Shown: positions 42,602-52,371, counted from the stretch's first letter. The stretch: DNA of 62,713 nt from Porphyromonadaceae bacterium (GCA_022840285.1 JALHIE010000004.1:1-62713); one strand, 5' to 3'. Program-made: numbers and translations. The notes: generated from the sequence alone by a model not told the origin.

Positions 42602-45013
42602 TTAAAACTGATAATTCAGCGCCACCGCAATATTCCGTGGATCTGTCGGGTTGAGATAGCCGCCCCTATAATAGGCCGTATAGCCCGTGGAATCAAACAA
42701 GTTGTTCATAAACACCCGGATGCGGTAATTTCTAAACCGGTAACCTACCTGGGCATTCACTGTCGTATAAGCATCCGCGAGAAAGGGAAGTGTGTTTGCC
42801 TGTACAGCGTGTCCCGGCACAACGCGATAGGTGTATTCGGCTAGCGGTCGCTGACCCACATAATACACGCCCACACCAAAGGAAAGGTTGCGCAAAGCGC
42901 CGTCAAAAAGGGTATAGTTTACCCATCCGTTGGCAGTATTCCTGGCGGTGTTCATCGGAGCAGACCCTTCGTGATAATAGGGGCTGTCGTGATAGGCGGC
43001 GTCCAGGTAAGAATAGCCTGTTACAACATCCAGGTTATTCAGCAAACGTCCGGTAAGCTCCAACTCCACACCTTCCCTTCTCAAGTTTCCGGCTTTCATG
43101 TAGTAGCCCGTGTTTTGTCCGGCATCGTTCAACAACGAATAGGTTAGGTTGTTGTTTTGGATATGGAAATAGGTAGCATTGAAACGAAGGCGGTTGTCGA
43201 ACCACTCTGTTTTCAATCCCGCTTCAACCTGTTTTTCACGCGTAGGACCGACGGGCGTAACACGGTCCTCGAGCAGGTTTGCAGCACCACGCAACGAAGT
43301 GGTGGTCGTGTACGACGCGAAAAGGTTGACGTTTTCGTACGGCGTAACGATGATGCCGAACAGCGGATCCCACACATCACCGCCAGTAGACGAGACAACG
43401 TTGTCGCTCAACCCGTTCACCTGGCTGTACCGTAATCCGAGCGATATTTTCAGGTAACTGTTAAACGTCATTACTTCCTGCAACAGTAAACCGTAGGAGT
43501 AGGATTGCGACGTGGATGGATCGCCATCCTTAAGCACGACATTGGGTATGACATTGGGAATAGCTTGCAACACGTCGATCGTGTCTACGATAATGGAATT
43601 GGTGCTGACGGTGGAAACGTCCGACCAGCGATAATCGAACCCCACATTAAACGTATGTTTCACGGAGCCAGTTTGTATGTCCTTACCAATGAGGTCTGCC
43701 TGAAAAACACCGTTCTTGTCGCTTCGCTGCCCGCCGCTGTAATTTCTTGATCGCAGGTTGTACGCGCTTGTAGATGCGGCAGAGCGTAGTGCCGAAACGT
43801 GCGCACGGATAGAACGCGAGTTCAGATCGGCACCGGCATAAGCCACGCGTACGGTGAATCCGTTTCCAAGTTCGCGCGTGAGGTGTAGCATGTATGTCAG
43901 GGTGTTGGTAAACTGGCGATCGTTCAAAAAACCCAAAAACTTATCGTTCGGCATTTTATATATGTTGTTCACGCTGTCAGCGCTTAGGTTCACAGTCCCC
44001 TGGTCGGGGGTACGCGAGTCGTGCAGGTAATCCATTTCAATCACCACATTGGTTTTGTCGTCGGGATTCCACGCAAACGATGGATTGACGTAAAAGCGGT
44101 CTTTAGAAACATGTATGCGGTAATTATCCGCCCGCTCATACGCTCCGTTGATGCGGAAAGCGGCATGTCCACGTGCATCCAACACGCGCTGAATGTCGAA
44201 CGTAGGACGCACCTGTCCCCAACTGCCGAATCGCAAACCCAGGTTTCCGCTATTGATGAAGCGGGGTGTTTTAGTGGCAATATTCACGACGCCTCCGGCC
44301 GAACCGATGTCGTTTCCGACACCTTGTGCAATGGCGGCCGAGCCGCGTAACACCTGTACGGTTTCAATGCCCTGCATGTCCGCGAGAAAACCCTGTCCGC
44401 GAAAATCAGAATGAATACGCACACCGTTTTTAACTACAGGGATACCGCGATAGCCACGCGAAGTTATGCTTTCCGATGTATTGCCGTAAGTAGCAAATGT
44501 GCCCAATCCAGGGGCGTTTCGTACAGCATCGTTAAGCGTCATTGCACCCTGTTCGGTTATCATTTTTTGCGAAATCACAGATACGCTTTGTACCTGTTCA
44601 TCCAACCTTAGCGGTATGCGCGTAAGCGCCTCCATTTTTTCGGGACGTTCGCGCCGTACCCCAAACACCTCCACCTCCACCAACATCCTGTCGTCGGGTT
44701 GCAGGTTAAAATTTTCTTGCCGGATTTGTTTTCCGGGTTTAAATTCGATTTCTTGAGTCAGCGACCTATAACCCATATATCTCACGACAACTCGATGTCG
44801 TCCGTCGGGAATATGGTCGATACGGAAATTCCCCGACGTATCGGTATCGTCACCGACACCCAACTCTTCAACATAAACGGTTGCGCCCACTAGCTCCTTG
44901 TAATTTTCGTCCGTCACTTTCCCTGTTAACACATGGTTGTCGCGTTGAGAAAAAGCGATTAACGTGCTTGCCAGTATTCCGGCAATAATTGACAATACAG
45001 TTTTTTCTGTCAT
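42602..45013 (-). CDS. TonB-dependent siderophore receptor
   Basis: The ATG at 45013 gives 803 residues with a signal peptide (TVLSIIAGILASTLIAFSQ). A carboxypeptidase-regulatory-like domain follows (about 25-105, VLTGKVTDENYKELVGATVY), then a plug domain (about 130-240, with SVSVISQKMITEQGAMTLND) and a 22-strand-type barrel ending NPTDPRNIAVALNYQF, with terminal aromatic F. The NPTDPRN end and plug match ferric-siderophore receptors. The PepSY protein gene downstream supports an iron role. An upstream in-frame ATG at 45103 lacks a signal peptide. Confidence 0.92.
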   Translation of the reverse strand: MTEKTVLSIIAGILASTLIAFSQRDNHVLTGKVTDENYKELVGATVYVEELGVGDDTDTSGNFRIDHIPDGRHRVVVRYMGYRSLTQEIEFKPGKQIRQENFNLQPDDRMLVEVEVFGVRRERPEKMEALTRIPLRLDEQVQSVSVISQKMITEQGAMTLNDAVRNAPGLGTFATYGNTSESITSRGYRGIPVVKNGVRIHSDFRGQGFLADMQGIETVQVLRGSAAIAQGVGNDIGSAGGVVNIATKTPRFINSGNLGLRFGSWGQVRPTFDIQRVLDARGHAAFRINGAYERADNYRIHVSKDRFYVNPSFAWNPDDKTNVVIEMDYLHDSRTPDQGTVNLSADSVNNIYKMPNDKFLGFLNDRQFTNTLTYMLHLTRELGNGFTVRVAYAGADLNSRSIRAHVSALRSAASTSAYNLRSRNYSGGQRSDKNGVFQADLIGKDIQTGSVKHTFNVGFDYRWSDVSTVSTNSIIVDTIDVLQAIPNVIPNVVLKDGDPSTSQSYSYGLLLQEVMTFNSYLKISLGLRYSQVNGLSDNVVSSTGGDVWDPLFGIIVTPYENVNLFASYTTTTSLRGAANLLEDRVTPVGPTREKQVEAGLKTEWFDNRLRFNATYFHIQNNNLTYSLLNDAGQNTGYYMKAGNLRREGVELELTGRLLNNLDVVTGYSYLDAAYHDSPYYHEGSAPMNTARNTANGWVNYTLFDGALRNLSFGVGVYYVGQRPLAEYTYRVVPGHAVQANTLPFLADAYTTVNAQVGYRFRNYRIRVFMNNLFDSTGYTAYYRGGYLNPTDPRNIAVALNYQF

Positions 45014-45181
45014 CTTTATTAATTTTTCCGGGAGCAAAGAAACGGCAAAAACACTCTTTCCACAATCCCATAAAATAAGGATATTCGCCGTTTGATATAC
45101 CATAAATCGGGTATTTCAACCTACCCATAACCTAAGGGTGAAAAAGTACCGTCTCTTTCGTTTCACATAAATTAAAATATG

Positions 45182-45189
45182 TATATTTG
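45182..45189 (+). promoter_or_regulatory. -7 box of the GH105 gene
   Basis: TATATTTG matches TAnnTTTG, 71 nt before the ATG at 45261. Confidence 0.5.
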
Positions 45190-45260
45190 CGATTCACTAA
45201 AATCCCCCGTCGGGGAATAATTTTTTCACCATAAAGAATCAACTCAAAATCATTTGGATT

Positions 45261-46361
45261 ATGACCGGAAAATTAACTCTACTGTTTTTGTTATCACTTA
45301 TTTTATCAGCCAAAGCGCAAAATAGCAGCAACCATCTTTTCGACAAAAGGTACATCAAAACAACCCTGATCAAAACAGCCAACTGGCAACTCTATCATCC
45401 CAAGCACGAGCCAAGGGATTGGACAAACGGTGCTTTTTACGCCGGTCTTTACGCTGCCTGGCAAACCACAAAAGCAGATGGAATTTACCAGGCGATGCTG
45501 GATATGGGGAATTCAGTTAATTGGACCCCATACGGACGCTGGTACCATGCCGACGATATTGTCATCAGCCAGATGTACCTCGATATGTACCGCCACGAAA
45601 AAAATAACGAAATGCTGCAGCCTACACTGGATACATTGAAAATTTACACGAGCAGGCCATACCCCAAAAGAGGTAAGGTAGATGTAATCAAGTATTGGTG
45701 GTGTGATGCGTTGTTTATGGCTCCACCTACCCTGGTAAAGTTTGGTATGGAAACCAACGACCAATCGTTGCTCGAAATCAACGACACCTACTTCAAGGAA
45801 TGTTACGATTTACTGTATAACAAGGAAGAACATCTTTTTGCCCGCGACTTAAACTATGTGGTTAAACCGGATGGTTCCGGTCGCCTGGAAGCTAATGGAG
45901 AGAAAATATTCTGGTCCCGTGGGAATGGCTGGGTTATGGGCGGATTGGTACGCATACTTCAGGAATTGCCCAAAAACTATCCTGCACGTGAATTTTATGA
46001 AAGTTTGTTCAAAGAGATGTCCTCGAGAATTGTCGACTTACAGCAGGAAGACGGATTATGGCGGGCCAGTCTGCTTGATCCGGCGTCTTATCCGGGAGGA
46101 GAAGTGAGCGGATCCGGTTTTTTTTGCTACGCCTTAGCATGGGGAATAAACAACAAGTTGCTGGACAGAAAAACATATCTTCCCTTTGTAAAAAAAGCCT
46201 GGATCGCGTTGAATAAATGCGTGGATACTGAAGGACGAGTGGGATGGGTTCAGCCCATCGGAGCCGATCCGAGAAAAAATTTCGATGAAAACAGTTGGGA
46301 AGTATACGGAACCGGTGCTTTTCTTCTTGCTGGAAGCGAAGTAATAAAATTAACATTGTAA
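45261..46361 (+). CDS. Glycoside hydrolase family 105 (unsaturated rhamnogalacturonyl hydrolase-like)
   Basis: The 366-residue protein has a signal peptide (LTLLFLLSLILSAKAQ) and an alpha/alpha-barrel. Family motifs are WTNGAFYAGLYAAW, RWYHADDIVISQMYLDM with catalytic-type aspartates, YWWCDALFMAPP, and FWSRGNGWVMGGL; these fit GH105/GH88 enzymes that remove the unsaturated uronic residue left by pectate or rhamnogalacturonan lyases. It would work in the periplasm. No SusCD or lyase genes are next to it, so it is not part of an obvious polysaccharide locus. Confidence 0.9.
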   Translation: MTGKLTLLFLLSLILSAKAQNSSNHLFDKRYIKTTLIKTANWQLYHPKHEPRDWTNGAFYAGLYAAWQTTKADGIYQAMLDMGNSVNWTPYGRWYHADDIVISQMYLDMYRHEKNNEMLQPTLDTLKIYTSRPYPKRGKVDVIKYWWCDALFMAPPTLVKFGMETNDQSLLEINDTYFKECYDLLYNKEEHLFARDLNYVVKPDGSGRLEANGEKIFWSRGNGWVMGGLVRILQELPKNYPAREFYESLFKEMSSRIVDLQQEDGLWRASLLDPASYPGGEVSGSGFFCYALAWGINNKLLDRKTYLPFVKKAWIALNKCVDTEGRVGWVQPIGADPRKNFDENSWEVYGTGAFLLAGSEVIKLTL

Positions 46362-46452
46362 GAATAAGGAACTGTTTTATTTTTTTCTAATCAGAAAAAT
46401 TATTTACTTTTACAAAAATATTAATTCAATACTAATAAAATTTGAAAAGCCC

Positions 46453-47586
46453 ATGAAGATTCATGAGTATCAGGCAAGAGAATTATTAGCATCTTACGGG
46501 TTACCCGTAGACAAAGCCTATATCTGCCGCAACGTTGAGGATGCAGTACGGGCATATCAGGAGCTGGATGTACCCTTAGTGGTAGTGAAAGCGCAGGTCC
46601 ATACCGGAGGAAGAGGAAAAGCAGGAGGAGTGAAGCTCGCCAAAGACGAAATAGAACTCCGGCAACACGTAGCCAATATCTTGTGGATGGACATCAAGGG
46701 ATTTATTGTCGACAGAGTACTTATCGGCAAAGCGGTAAGCATCGCTTCGGAATATTATGTGAGCTATGTCATCGACAGGAAATCAAAATCTACCGTTCTG
46801 ATGCTGAGCCGCGAGGGCGGAATGGATATTGAAGAGGTAGCGCGCAACACACCTGAGAAAATCCATAAAATAGCTATCGATCCGCTTGTTGGTGTACCCG
46901 ACTACCTGGCTCGTGAGGCCGCATTCAAATTGTTCGACGACATCAAACTGGTTCGAGAAACTGCAACCATTTTCCAAAAACTGTACAAGTTGTTTGTGGA
47001 TACCGATGCTTCGCTGGCAGAGATCAATCCTTTGGTACTTACCGATGAAGGCCGGATTAAAGCCATCGATGCAAAAATAACTTTCGACGATAATGCCCTC
47101 TACCGTCATCCCAAAATTGCGGCTCTTTTTGAACCGACAGAAGAAGAAAAGAAAGAGCAAAACGCTAAAAGCAAGGGTTTCAGCTATGTGCATTTAGGCG
47201 GTGAAATCGGGTGTATGGTGAACGGCGCCGGACTGGCCATGGCGACCATGGACATGATAAAACTGTATGGCGGAGAGCCTGCCAACTTCCTGGATATCGG
47301 AGGGAGCTCAAACCCCACCAAAGTCATTGAGGCAATGAAACTTTTGCTGAGCGACAAAAATGTGAAAGTAGTACTCATCAACATCTTTGGAGGGATTACC
47401 CGTTGCGACGACGTAGCCAGAGGATTGCTGGAAGCATTCAGTCAAATCAAAACCAATATTCCTATTGTTATCCGTTTAACCGGAACCAACGAAAAAGAAG
47501 GCCGTGCTTTATTGGAGGGCACTAAATTCCACTTGGCGGAAACCATGGGTGAAGCGGGTAAAAAAGCCGTTGAGCTGGCAAAATAG
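46453..47586 (+). CDS. sucC: Succinate-CoA ligase, beta subunit
   Basis: The 377-residue protein has an N-terminal ATP-grasp domain (MKIHEYQARELLASYGLP, and VVKAQVHTGGRGKAGGVKLA at about 46-65) and a C-terminal CoA-ligase domain with GGSSNPTKVIEAM and INIFGGITRCDDVARG (about 316-331). It makes succinyl-CoA or ATP in the TCA pathway. sucD follows after 31 nt. Length is slightly shorter than E. coli SucC, as in other Bacteroidetes. Confidence 0.97.
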   Translation: MKIHEYQARELLASYGLPVDKAYICRNVEDAVRAYQELDVPLVVVKAQVHTGGRGKAGGVKLAKDEIELRQHVANILWMDIKGFIVDRVLIGKAVSIASEYYVSYVIDRKSKSTVLMLSREGGMDIEEVARNTPEKIHKIAIDPLVGVPDYLAREAAFKLFDDIKLVRETATIFQKLYKLFVDTDASLAEINPLVLTDEGRIKAIDAKITFDDNALYRHPKIAALFEPTEEEKKEQNAKSKGFSYVHLGGEIGCMVNGAGLAMATMDMIKLYGGEPANFLDIGGSSNPTKVIEAMKLLLSDKNVKVVLINIFGGITRCDDVARGLLEAFSQIKTNIPIVIRLTGTNEKEGRALLEGTKFHLAETMGEAGKKAVELAK

Positions 47587-47617
47587 GTTCAACTTTTAAC
47601 TTTTAACGTCTAAAAAA

Positions 47618-48484
47618 ATGAGTATTCTAATCGATAAAAATACACGACTAATCGTTCAGGGAATTACCGGACGCGACGGAGGATTTCACACTTCAAAGAT
47701 GAAAGCATACGGCACCAATGTCGTTGGGGGAACATCGCCCGGAAAGGGTGGAGAAAATGTGGAGGGAATTCCTGTTTTTAATACGGTACGTGAAGCTGTA
47801 ATAGAGACAGAAGCCAATACATCGGTCATATTTGTTCCGGCACCATTTGCAAAAGATGCCATGATGGAAGCTGCCGATGCAGGAGTAAAACTCATTGTCT
47901 GCATTACCGAAGGTGTTCCTACCCTTGATGTGGTTGAAGCTTATCGCTACATCAACCTAAAAGGCGCCAAGCTAATCGGTCCCAATTGCCCGGGCTTGAT
48001 CTCTCCCGATAAGAGTTCGGTGGGTATAATGCCTACCGTGATTTTCAAACAAGGTTCCACCGGGGTAATCAGCCGGAGTGGTACGCTCACCTACGAAGTG
48101 GTCTACAACCTCACTACCAAAGGGTTGGGGCAATCCACAGCGGTAGGTGTGGGTGGAGATCCCATTGTGGGGCTTTACTATCAGGAATTGCTGGAGATGT
48201 TCCAGAACGATCCGGAAACCGATTCCATAGCTCTTATCGGTGAAATTGGCGGGGATGCAGAAGAACGTGCCGCCAAATACATCAGCGAACACGTAACTAA
48301 ACCGGTGGCCGTATTCATTGCAGGACAACAGGCTCCTCCCGGCAAACAGATGGGCCACGCAGGCGCAATCATCTCCAGCGGATTGGGTACTGCAGCAGAA
48401 AAAATTGCTGCGTTCGAAGCCGTAGGAGTTCCGGTAGCCAAAGAGCCGAGTCAAATACCGGAATTATTGAAGAGTAGGTTATAA
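47618..48484 (+). CDS. sucD: Succinate-CoA ligase, alpha subunit
   Basis: The 288-residue protein has a CoA-binding Rossmann domain (LIVQGITGRDGGFHTSKM at about 11-28) and the ligase domain with the phosphorylated histidine in MGHAGAIISSG (about 246). SRSGTLTYE is also typical. It forms the heterotetramer with SucC. Its stop overlaps the end of the converging HU-type gene by 6 nt. Confidence 0.97.
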   Translation: MSILIDKNTRLIVQGITGRDGGFHTSKMKAYGTNVVGGTSPGKGGENVEGIPVFNTVREAVIETEANTSVIFVPAPFAKDAMMEAADAGVKLIVCITEGVPTLDVVEAYRYINLKGAKLIGPNCPGLISPDKSSVGIMPTVIFKQGSTGVISRSGTLTYEVVYNLTTKGLGQSTAVGVGGDPIVGLYYQELLEMFQNDPETDSIALIGEIGGDAEERAAKYISEHVTKPVAVFIAGQQAPPGKQMGHAGAIISSGLGTAAEKIAAFEAVGVPVAKEPSQIPELLKSRL

Positions 48485-49372
48485 AAGATCGTCACCCAAC
48501 GCTTTGGCCTTGGCTATGGATTGGGAATCCGATGCATCAATATCGTATTCCGAAAGATCGGGAATTAGTAACTCGGTCCCAACGGCAACAACGTTGGGAT
48601 TTTTTATTTTATCCCTGTTCTTCAGGTAAATATACACCCAGAACTCCCGACTTCCGAACTTCTCTTCGGCTATTATCCTGAGTGTTTTACCCTCTCGCAC
48701 AACAATTCTCTCAATCCTTGTCGTAGGTTCTTCTATTCTTTCAGCAGCCGGAGCCTCAAAATGAAGCAAGTTTTCTCTTACCGGGTGGTTTTCTGTTATG
48801 GTTGCCGGCAGGTTTTCGGCTTGCCGCTGGAAGAAAAAAAAAAGACTTGCCACCGCAATGGCAACACCCCCAAAAATGGGTATCCAGACAGGAGAAATCC
48901 TTGAACGTTTTGGGGTGTTGTCAGGAAATATTTTATCCGGTCGGAAGATTTTCGGACAAGGTTCCATTTTCTCTGTGTGCTCCTCGGTTGATACAGCTTT
49001 TCTTTCTTCATCTTCAACTACTTCCTCCACTCCTTCGAATGTGACTCCTTCGTTCAGCAGAATTGACTCAAAGTGAGAAAACGGCTTATTTACAAGTTCT
49101 TTCAACGTTGTTGCCGGGAAAAAACTCAACCGGTTATGTGCGGGAATTTCTATCTTTTCGCCAGAATTCACATCGACACTTTCTCGGGCTTGAATCGGGA
49201 CTAGCTTAAATGTTCCAAAATCTTTGATTCTGACCGCTTCATCTCCTGAAAGCGTCTCCTTGATGAGTTCAAACAACAATTTCAAGAATGCTTCCGACTC
49301 TGTACCGGAAACATTGGCCCGCTTAGCCAGCAAATCAGCCAGGTTAGCAAGGGTAATCCTATTTTCCATCAT
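48479..49372 (-). CDS. HU-domain protein with membrane helix and LysM-like domain
   Basis: The 297-residue protein joins an N-terminal HU/IHF-type DNA-binding domain (about 4-95, with GDEAVRIKDFGTFKLVP) to a charged linker, one membrane helix (about 164-182, PIFGGVAIAVASLFFFF) and a LysM-like segment (about 218-272, VVREGKTLRIIAEEKFGSRE then NVVAVGTELLIPDLSEYD). So it could tie chromosomal DNA to the membrane and cell wall; this is inference from domains. It overlaps the upstream HU gene by 14 nt and sits in the rimO operon. Confidence 0.85.
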   Translation of the reverse strand: MMENRITLANLADLLAKRANVSGTESEAFLKLLFELIKETLSGDEAVRIKDFGTFKLVPIQARESVDVNSGEKIEIPAHNRLSFFPATTLKELVNKPFSHFESILLNEGVTFEGVEEVVEDEERKAVSTEEHTEKMEPCPKIFRPDKIFPDNTPKRSRISPVWIPIFGGVAIAVASLFFFFQRQAENLPATITENHPVRENLLHFEAPAAERIEEPTTRIERIVVREGKTLRIIAEEKFGSREFWVYIYLKNRDKIKNPNVVAVGTELLIPDLSEYDIDASDSQSIAKAKALGDDLL

Positions 49373-49658
49373 CTTCCATGGTTTTCAGTTGTTCTTTAAT
49401 GTCCGAAGCCGGTTTAAAGATGGCTACAACGGATGGCGGAACCAAAAACCTCTGTTGCGTTTGAGGATTCACAGAGATTCGCTCCGACCTCTTTCTGGTT
49501 TCGAAAACTCCAAAATGCGGAATAAGAATTTGAGTATTCTCCGATAGTTTTTCGTTTAACTCTCCTACCGTCGCATCCAGCAAATCCGACACTTTCGATT
49601 GAGTAAAACCGAGTCGCTGAGCCATTTCAGCAATAAGTTCCTTGTGTGTCATAGTCAA
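49359..49658 (-). CDS. HU family DNA-binding protein
   Basis: The 99-residue protein has the HU/IHF fold: MTHKELIAEMAQRLGFTQSK, a central LIPHFGVFETRKRSER corresponding to the beta arm base, and IFKPASDIKEQL at the end. It is a nucleoid protein, of the variant type encoded after rimO in Bacteroidales. It overlaps rimO by 4 nt at its start and the larger HU-LysM gene at its end, so all are co-transcribed. Confidence 0.9.
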   Translation of the reverse strand: MTMTHKELIAEMAQRLGFTQSKVSDLLDATVGELNEKLSENTQILIPHFGVFETRKRSERISVNPQTQQRFLVPPSVVAIFKPASDIKEQLKTMEDDGK

Positions 49659-50944
49659 ACAATTCCTATTAAATCAAACGGCATAGCCGACGTAATCTTC
49701 ACCTCATAAAATTCTCCCGTTTGCAGAGGAGTTTGTTTTTCAATCAACACTTCCCCATCAACTTCCGGAGAATCGAACTCGGTACGCCCTACGTAATAAT
49801 CGGGATCTTCCCGGTCGATAATCACTTTCAGGATCTTACCCACTTTCGATTCGTTAATGGCTGCAGCAATGGATTCCTGCACACCCATCAACACATTCAT
49901 CCTTTCCTGCTTCACTCCGGCGGGCACGTCGTCAACATAATTTTTATCGCAATAGGTGTCCTCTTCATGCGAGTAAGGGAAAGCACCTAAACGCTCAAAC
50001 CGCGTCTGTTTTACAAAATCGAGAAGCTCTTCAAAGTCCCGTTCCGTTTCCCCCGGATGTCCCACCATCATCGTTGTGCGCAGGTGAATTCCGGGCACTT
50101 CCTCTCGAAAGCGGGCAATCAGATCAATCGTTTGTTGCTTCGTAATGTTGCGCCTCATTTTCCCTAACATATTGTCGCTGATGTGTTGCAAGGCAATATC
50201 GAGATAGTTACAAACGTTTTCTCGCTCACGCATTACGCGGAGCAAACCGGTAGGGAAATGTGCCGGATAGGCATAATGAAGGCGAATCCAATCGGCACCT
50301 TTTATGTCTGCAACCCGCTCAACCAGTTCGGGCAACTTCGTTTGTTTATACCTGTCGAGTCCATAATAGGTAAGGTCTTGCGCGATGAACTGAAACTCTC
50401 TCACGCCTTGTGAAACCAGACGACTGACTTCTTCTTCGACCTCTTCCATCGGTCTCGATTTGTACTTACCCGTCATGATGGGGATGGAGCAATAAGAACA
50501 GGTGCGGTCGCATCCTTCGGATATTTTCACATACGCATAATGCGGAGGTGTAGAAAGCGACCGGTCAAACGCCAAGTCTTTGTAATAGGATTTGCCTAAG
50601 TCGGAAATCAGGTTTTTCCAGGCGAATTTACCGTAAAACTGGTCTACTTCGGGTATTTCGTTCTGCAGTTCGTTCATGTACCGCTCCGACAAGCATCCCA
50701 TTACGAAAAGCTTTTTCAGTCTGTTCGATTTTTTGGCTTCGGCAAACTCCAGGATCATATTGACGGACTCCTCCTTGGCATCCCCGATAAAACCGCACGT
50801 ATTTATCACGGCTATTTCTCCTTTGGGATTAGACGGATCATGCTCTACCGTATAGCCGTTAGCAACAAGTTGTCGCATAAGCAATTCGGAATCTACCAGG
50901 TTTTTGGAACAACCCAGGGTTATAACATCTATTCTGTTTTTCAT
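49655..50944 (-). CDS. rimO: Ribosomal protein S12 methylthiotransferase RimO
   Basis: The 429-residue protein has the MTTase N-terminal domain (VITLGCSKNLVDSELL, with cysteines for one FeS cluster), a radical SAM core with CDRTCSYCSIP (about 142-152) and a C-terminal TRAM domain. It adds a methylthio group to an aspartate of ribosomal protein S12. TLGCSKN, rather than the MiaB-type start, supports RimO. It overlaps ftsY by 4 nt (ATGA). Confidence 0.95.
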   Translation of the reverse strand: MKNRIDVITLGCSKNLVDSELLMRQLVANGYTVEHDPSNPKGEIAVINTCGFIGDAKEESVNMILEFAEAKKSNRLKKLFVMGCLSERYMNELQNEIPEVDQFYGKFAWKNLISDLGKSYYKDLAFDRSLSTPPHYAYVKISEGCDRTCSYCSIPIMTGKYKSRPMEEVEEEVSRLVSQGVREFQFIAQDLTYYGLDRYKQTKLPELVERVADIKGADWIRLHYAYPAHFPTGLLRVMRERENVCNYLDIALQHISDNMLGKMRRNITKQQTIDLIARFREEVPGIHLRTTMMVGHPGETERDFEELLDFVKQTRFERLGAFPYSHEEDTYCDKNYVDDVPAGVKQERMNVLMGVQESIAAAINESKVGKILKVIIDREDPDYYVGRTEFDSPEVDGEVLIEKQTPLQTGEFYEVKITSAMPFDLIGIV

Positions 50945-51894
50945 TCTCCAAACAACGAATCCACAAATTCTTTCCTTCTGAAGACCTGCAGGTCTTCCAT
51001 TCCTTCACCCAGCCCGATGTATTTTACCGGAATTTTAAATTGGTCCGAAATACCGATAACGACTCCGCCTTTTGCCGTTCCATCCAGCTTGGTAACGGCT
51101 AAAGCGGTGACTTCAGTGGCAGCTGTGAACTGTTTGGCCTGTTCAAACGCGTTTTGTCCGGTGGAACCGTCCAGTACCAGAAGGACTTCGTCCGGAGTGT
51201 CGGGAATCACTTTACTCATCACATTTTTGATCTTGGTAAGTTCGTTCATTAAACTAACCTTGTTGTGCAAACGGCCTGCAGTATCAATGATTACCACATC
51301 GGCATCGTTCGCTTTTGCTGAACTTAACGTATCGAAAGCGACAGATGCGGGGTCAGCACCCATCTTTTGTTTTATCACGGGGACTCCTACACGTTTGCCC
51401 CAGATATCAAGCTGTTCGACAGCCGCAGCACGGAATGTGTCGGCCGCACCCAGGTATACCGACAATCCATTTTGCTTGAACTGGTACGCCAATTTACCTA
51501 TAGTAGTGGTCTTTCCCACTCCATTCACCCCAACCACCATAATAACGTATGGTTTTTTGCTTTCAGGGAGAGCAAACTCAACCCTATCGGCAGAGTTATT
51601 CTCGGTTAACAATTCAGCTATCTCCTCCCGTAAAATTCTCGTAAGTTCATCCGTACCCACATATTTATCCCGGGCAACGCGTCCTTCTATCCTGTCAATT
51701 ATTTTTAGGGTAGTATCAACACCTACATCCGAAGTTACCAGTATCTCTTCCAGTTCATCAAGCACATCATCGTCCACCCTCGATTTTCCGGCAACGGCAC
51801 GAGTCAGTCTGGAGAAAATATTTTCCTTGGTTTTCTCCAATCCCTGGTCCAGTGTCTCTTTCTTTTTTTTCGAAAAAATTTCGAATAATCCCAT
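50941..51894 (-). CDS. ftsY: Signal recognition particle receptor FtsY
   Basis: The 317-residue protein has the N and G domains of SRP GTPases: MGLFEIFSKKKKET at the start, G1 GVNGVGKTTTIGKL (about 122-135), DTFRAAAVEQL, DTAGRLHN, and TKLDGTAKGGV (about 269-279). It lacks the long acidic A domain of E. coli FtsY, as is usual in Bacteroidetes. It delivers SRP-ribosome complexes to the Sec translocon. The upstream terminator-like stem at 51984 may limit readthrough from the ribosomal protein genes. Confidence 0.96.
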   Translation of the reverse strand: MGLFEIFSKKKKETLDQGLEKTKENIFSRLTRAVAGKSRVDDDVLDELEEILVTSDVGVDTTLKIIDRIEGRVARDKYVGTDELTRILREEIAELLTENNSADRVEFALPESKKPYVIMVVGVNGVGKTTTIGKLAYQFKQNGLSVYLGAADTFRAAAVEQLDIWGKRVGVPVIKQKMGADPASVAFDTLSSAKANDADVVIIDTAGRLHNKVSLMNELTKIKNVMSKVIPDTPDEVLLVLDGSTGQNAFEQAKQFTAATEVTALAVTKLDGTAKGGVVIGISDQFKIPVKYIGLGEGMEDLQVFRRKEFVDSLFGE

Positions 51895-51983
51895 AATGCG
51901 TAATTTTTACTTTTTCAATTTCCTTTACGAAAGCCTGTTTCGTGACTTTCGCAATATCGTACAAATCTACAAAATAGTCAATA

Positions 51984-52019
51984 AAAAACTTCCCCACAAG
52001 TTCTTGCAGGGAAGTTTTT
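51984..52019 (-). terminator. Stem-loop between DUF4295 and ftsY
   Basis: AAAAACTTCCC (51984-51994) pairs with GGGAAGTTTTT (52009-52019), an 11-bp stem flanked by A and T runs on either strand. It separates the ribosomal protein genes from ftsY-rimO. Confidence 0.75.
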
Positions 52020-52043
52020 ACATATTTTTAACGGATTTATTTT

Positions 52044-52151
52044 TTAAAAAGCTCCGGTTTTTTCAGATTTCACCATTTTAATTACTTTGGTGTGGCTACG
52101 TCCTGTTGTTGAAGTTTTATCGCGGAATCCTGCGACTGCTTTCTTTGCCAT
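52044..52151 (-). CDS. DUF4295 family ribosome-linked small protein (short form)
   Basis: A 35-residue product MAKKAVAGFRDKTSTTGRSH...VIKMVKSEKTGAF matches the start of DUF4295, found after rpmB and rpmG in Bacteroidetes. Family members I know are about 50 residues with a further VP...FFKK-like tail; here the frame stops just after KTGAF. It may be a short natural form or a truncated copy. It is 12 nt downstream of rpmG. Confidence 0.75.
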   Translation of the reverse strand: MAKKAVAGFRDKTSTTGRSHTKVIKMVKSEKTGAF

Positions 52152-52163
52152 AATTTGCTCCTT

Positions 52164-52352
52164 TTATTTAATTTCTTTATGAACGGTCATTTTCTTCAAG
52201 ATAGGGTTGTATTTTTTCAACTCCAATCTTTCCGTCGTGTTCTTTCTGTTCTTCGTAGTAATGTATCTCGAAGTTCCCGCCATCCCGCTTTCTTTATGTT
52301 CGGTACATTCTAAAATTACCTGAACCCTATTTCCTTTAGCTTTTTTCGACAT
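52164..52352 (-). CDS. rpmG: 50S ribosomal protein L33
   Basis: The 62-residue protein has the L33 pattern: RVQVILECTEHK, TSRYITTKNRKNTTERLELK, then YNPILKKMTVHKEIK. The cysteines of the zinc-type are reduced to one. It lies between rpmB and DUF4295, 19 nt after the rpmB stop, as usual for Bacteroidales. Confidence 0.96.
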   Translation of the reverse strand: MSKKAKGNRVQVILECTEHKESGMAGTSRYITTKNRKNTTERLELKKYNPILKKMTVHKEIK

Positions 52353-52371
52353 TATTCTTATCTCCTGATAA

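Noticed and set aside
45430..47384. Several opposite-strand frames over the GH105 and sucC genes
   Set aside because: They are shadows of well-supported genes and have no family features.
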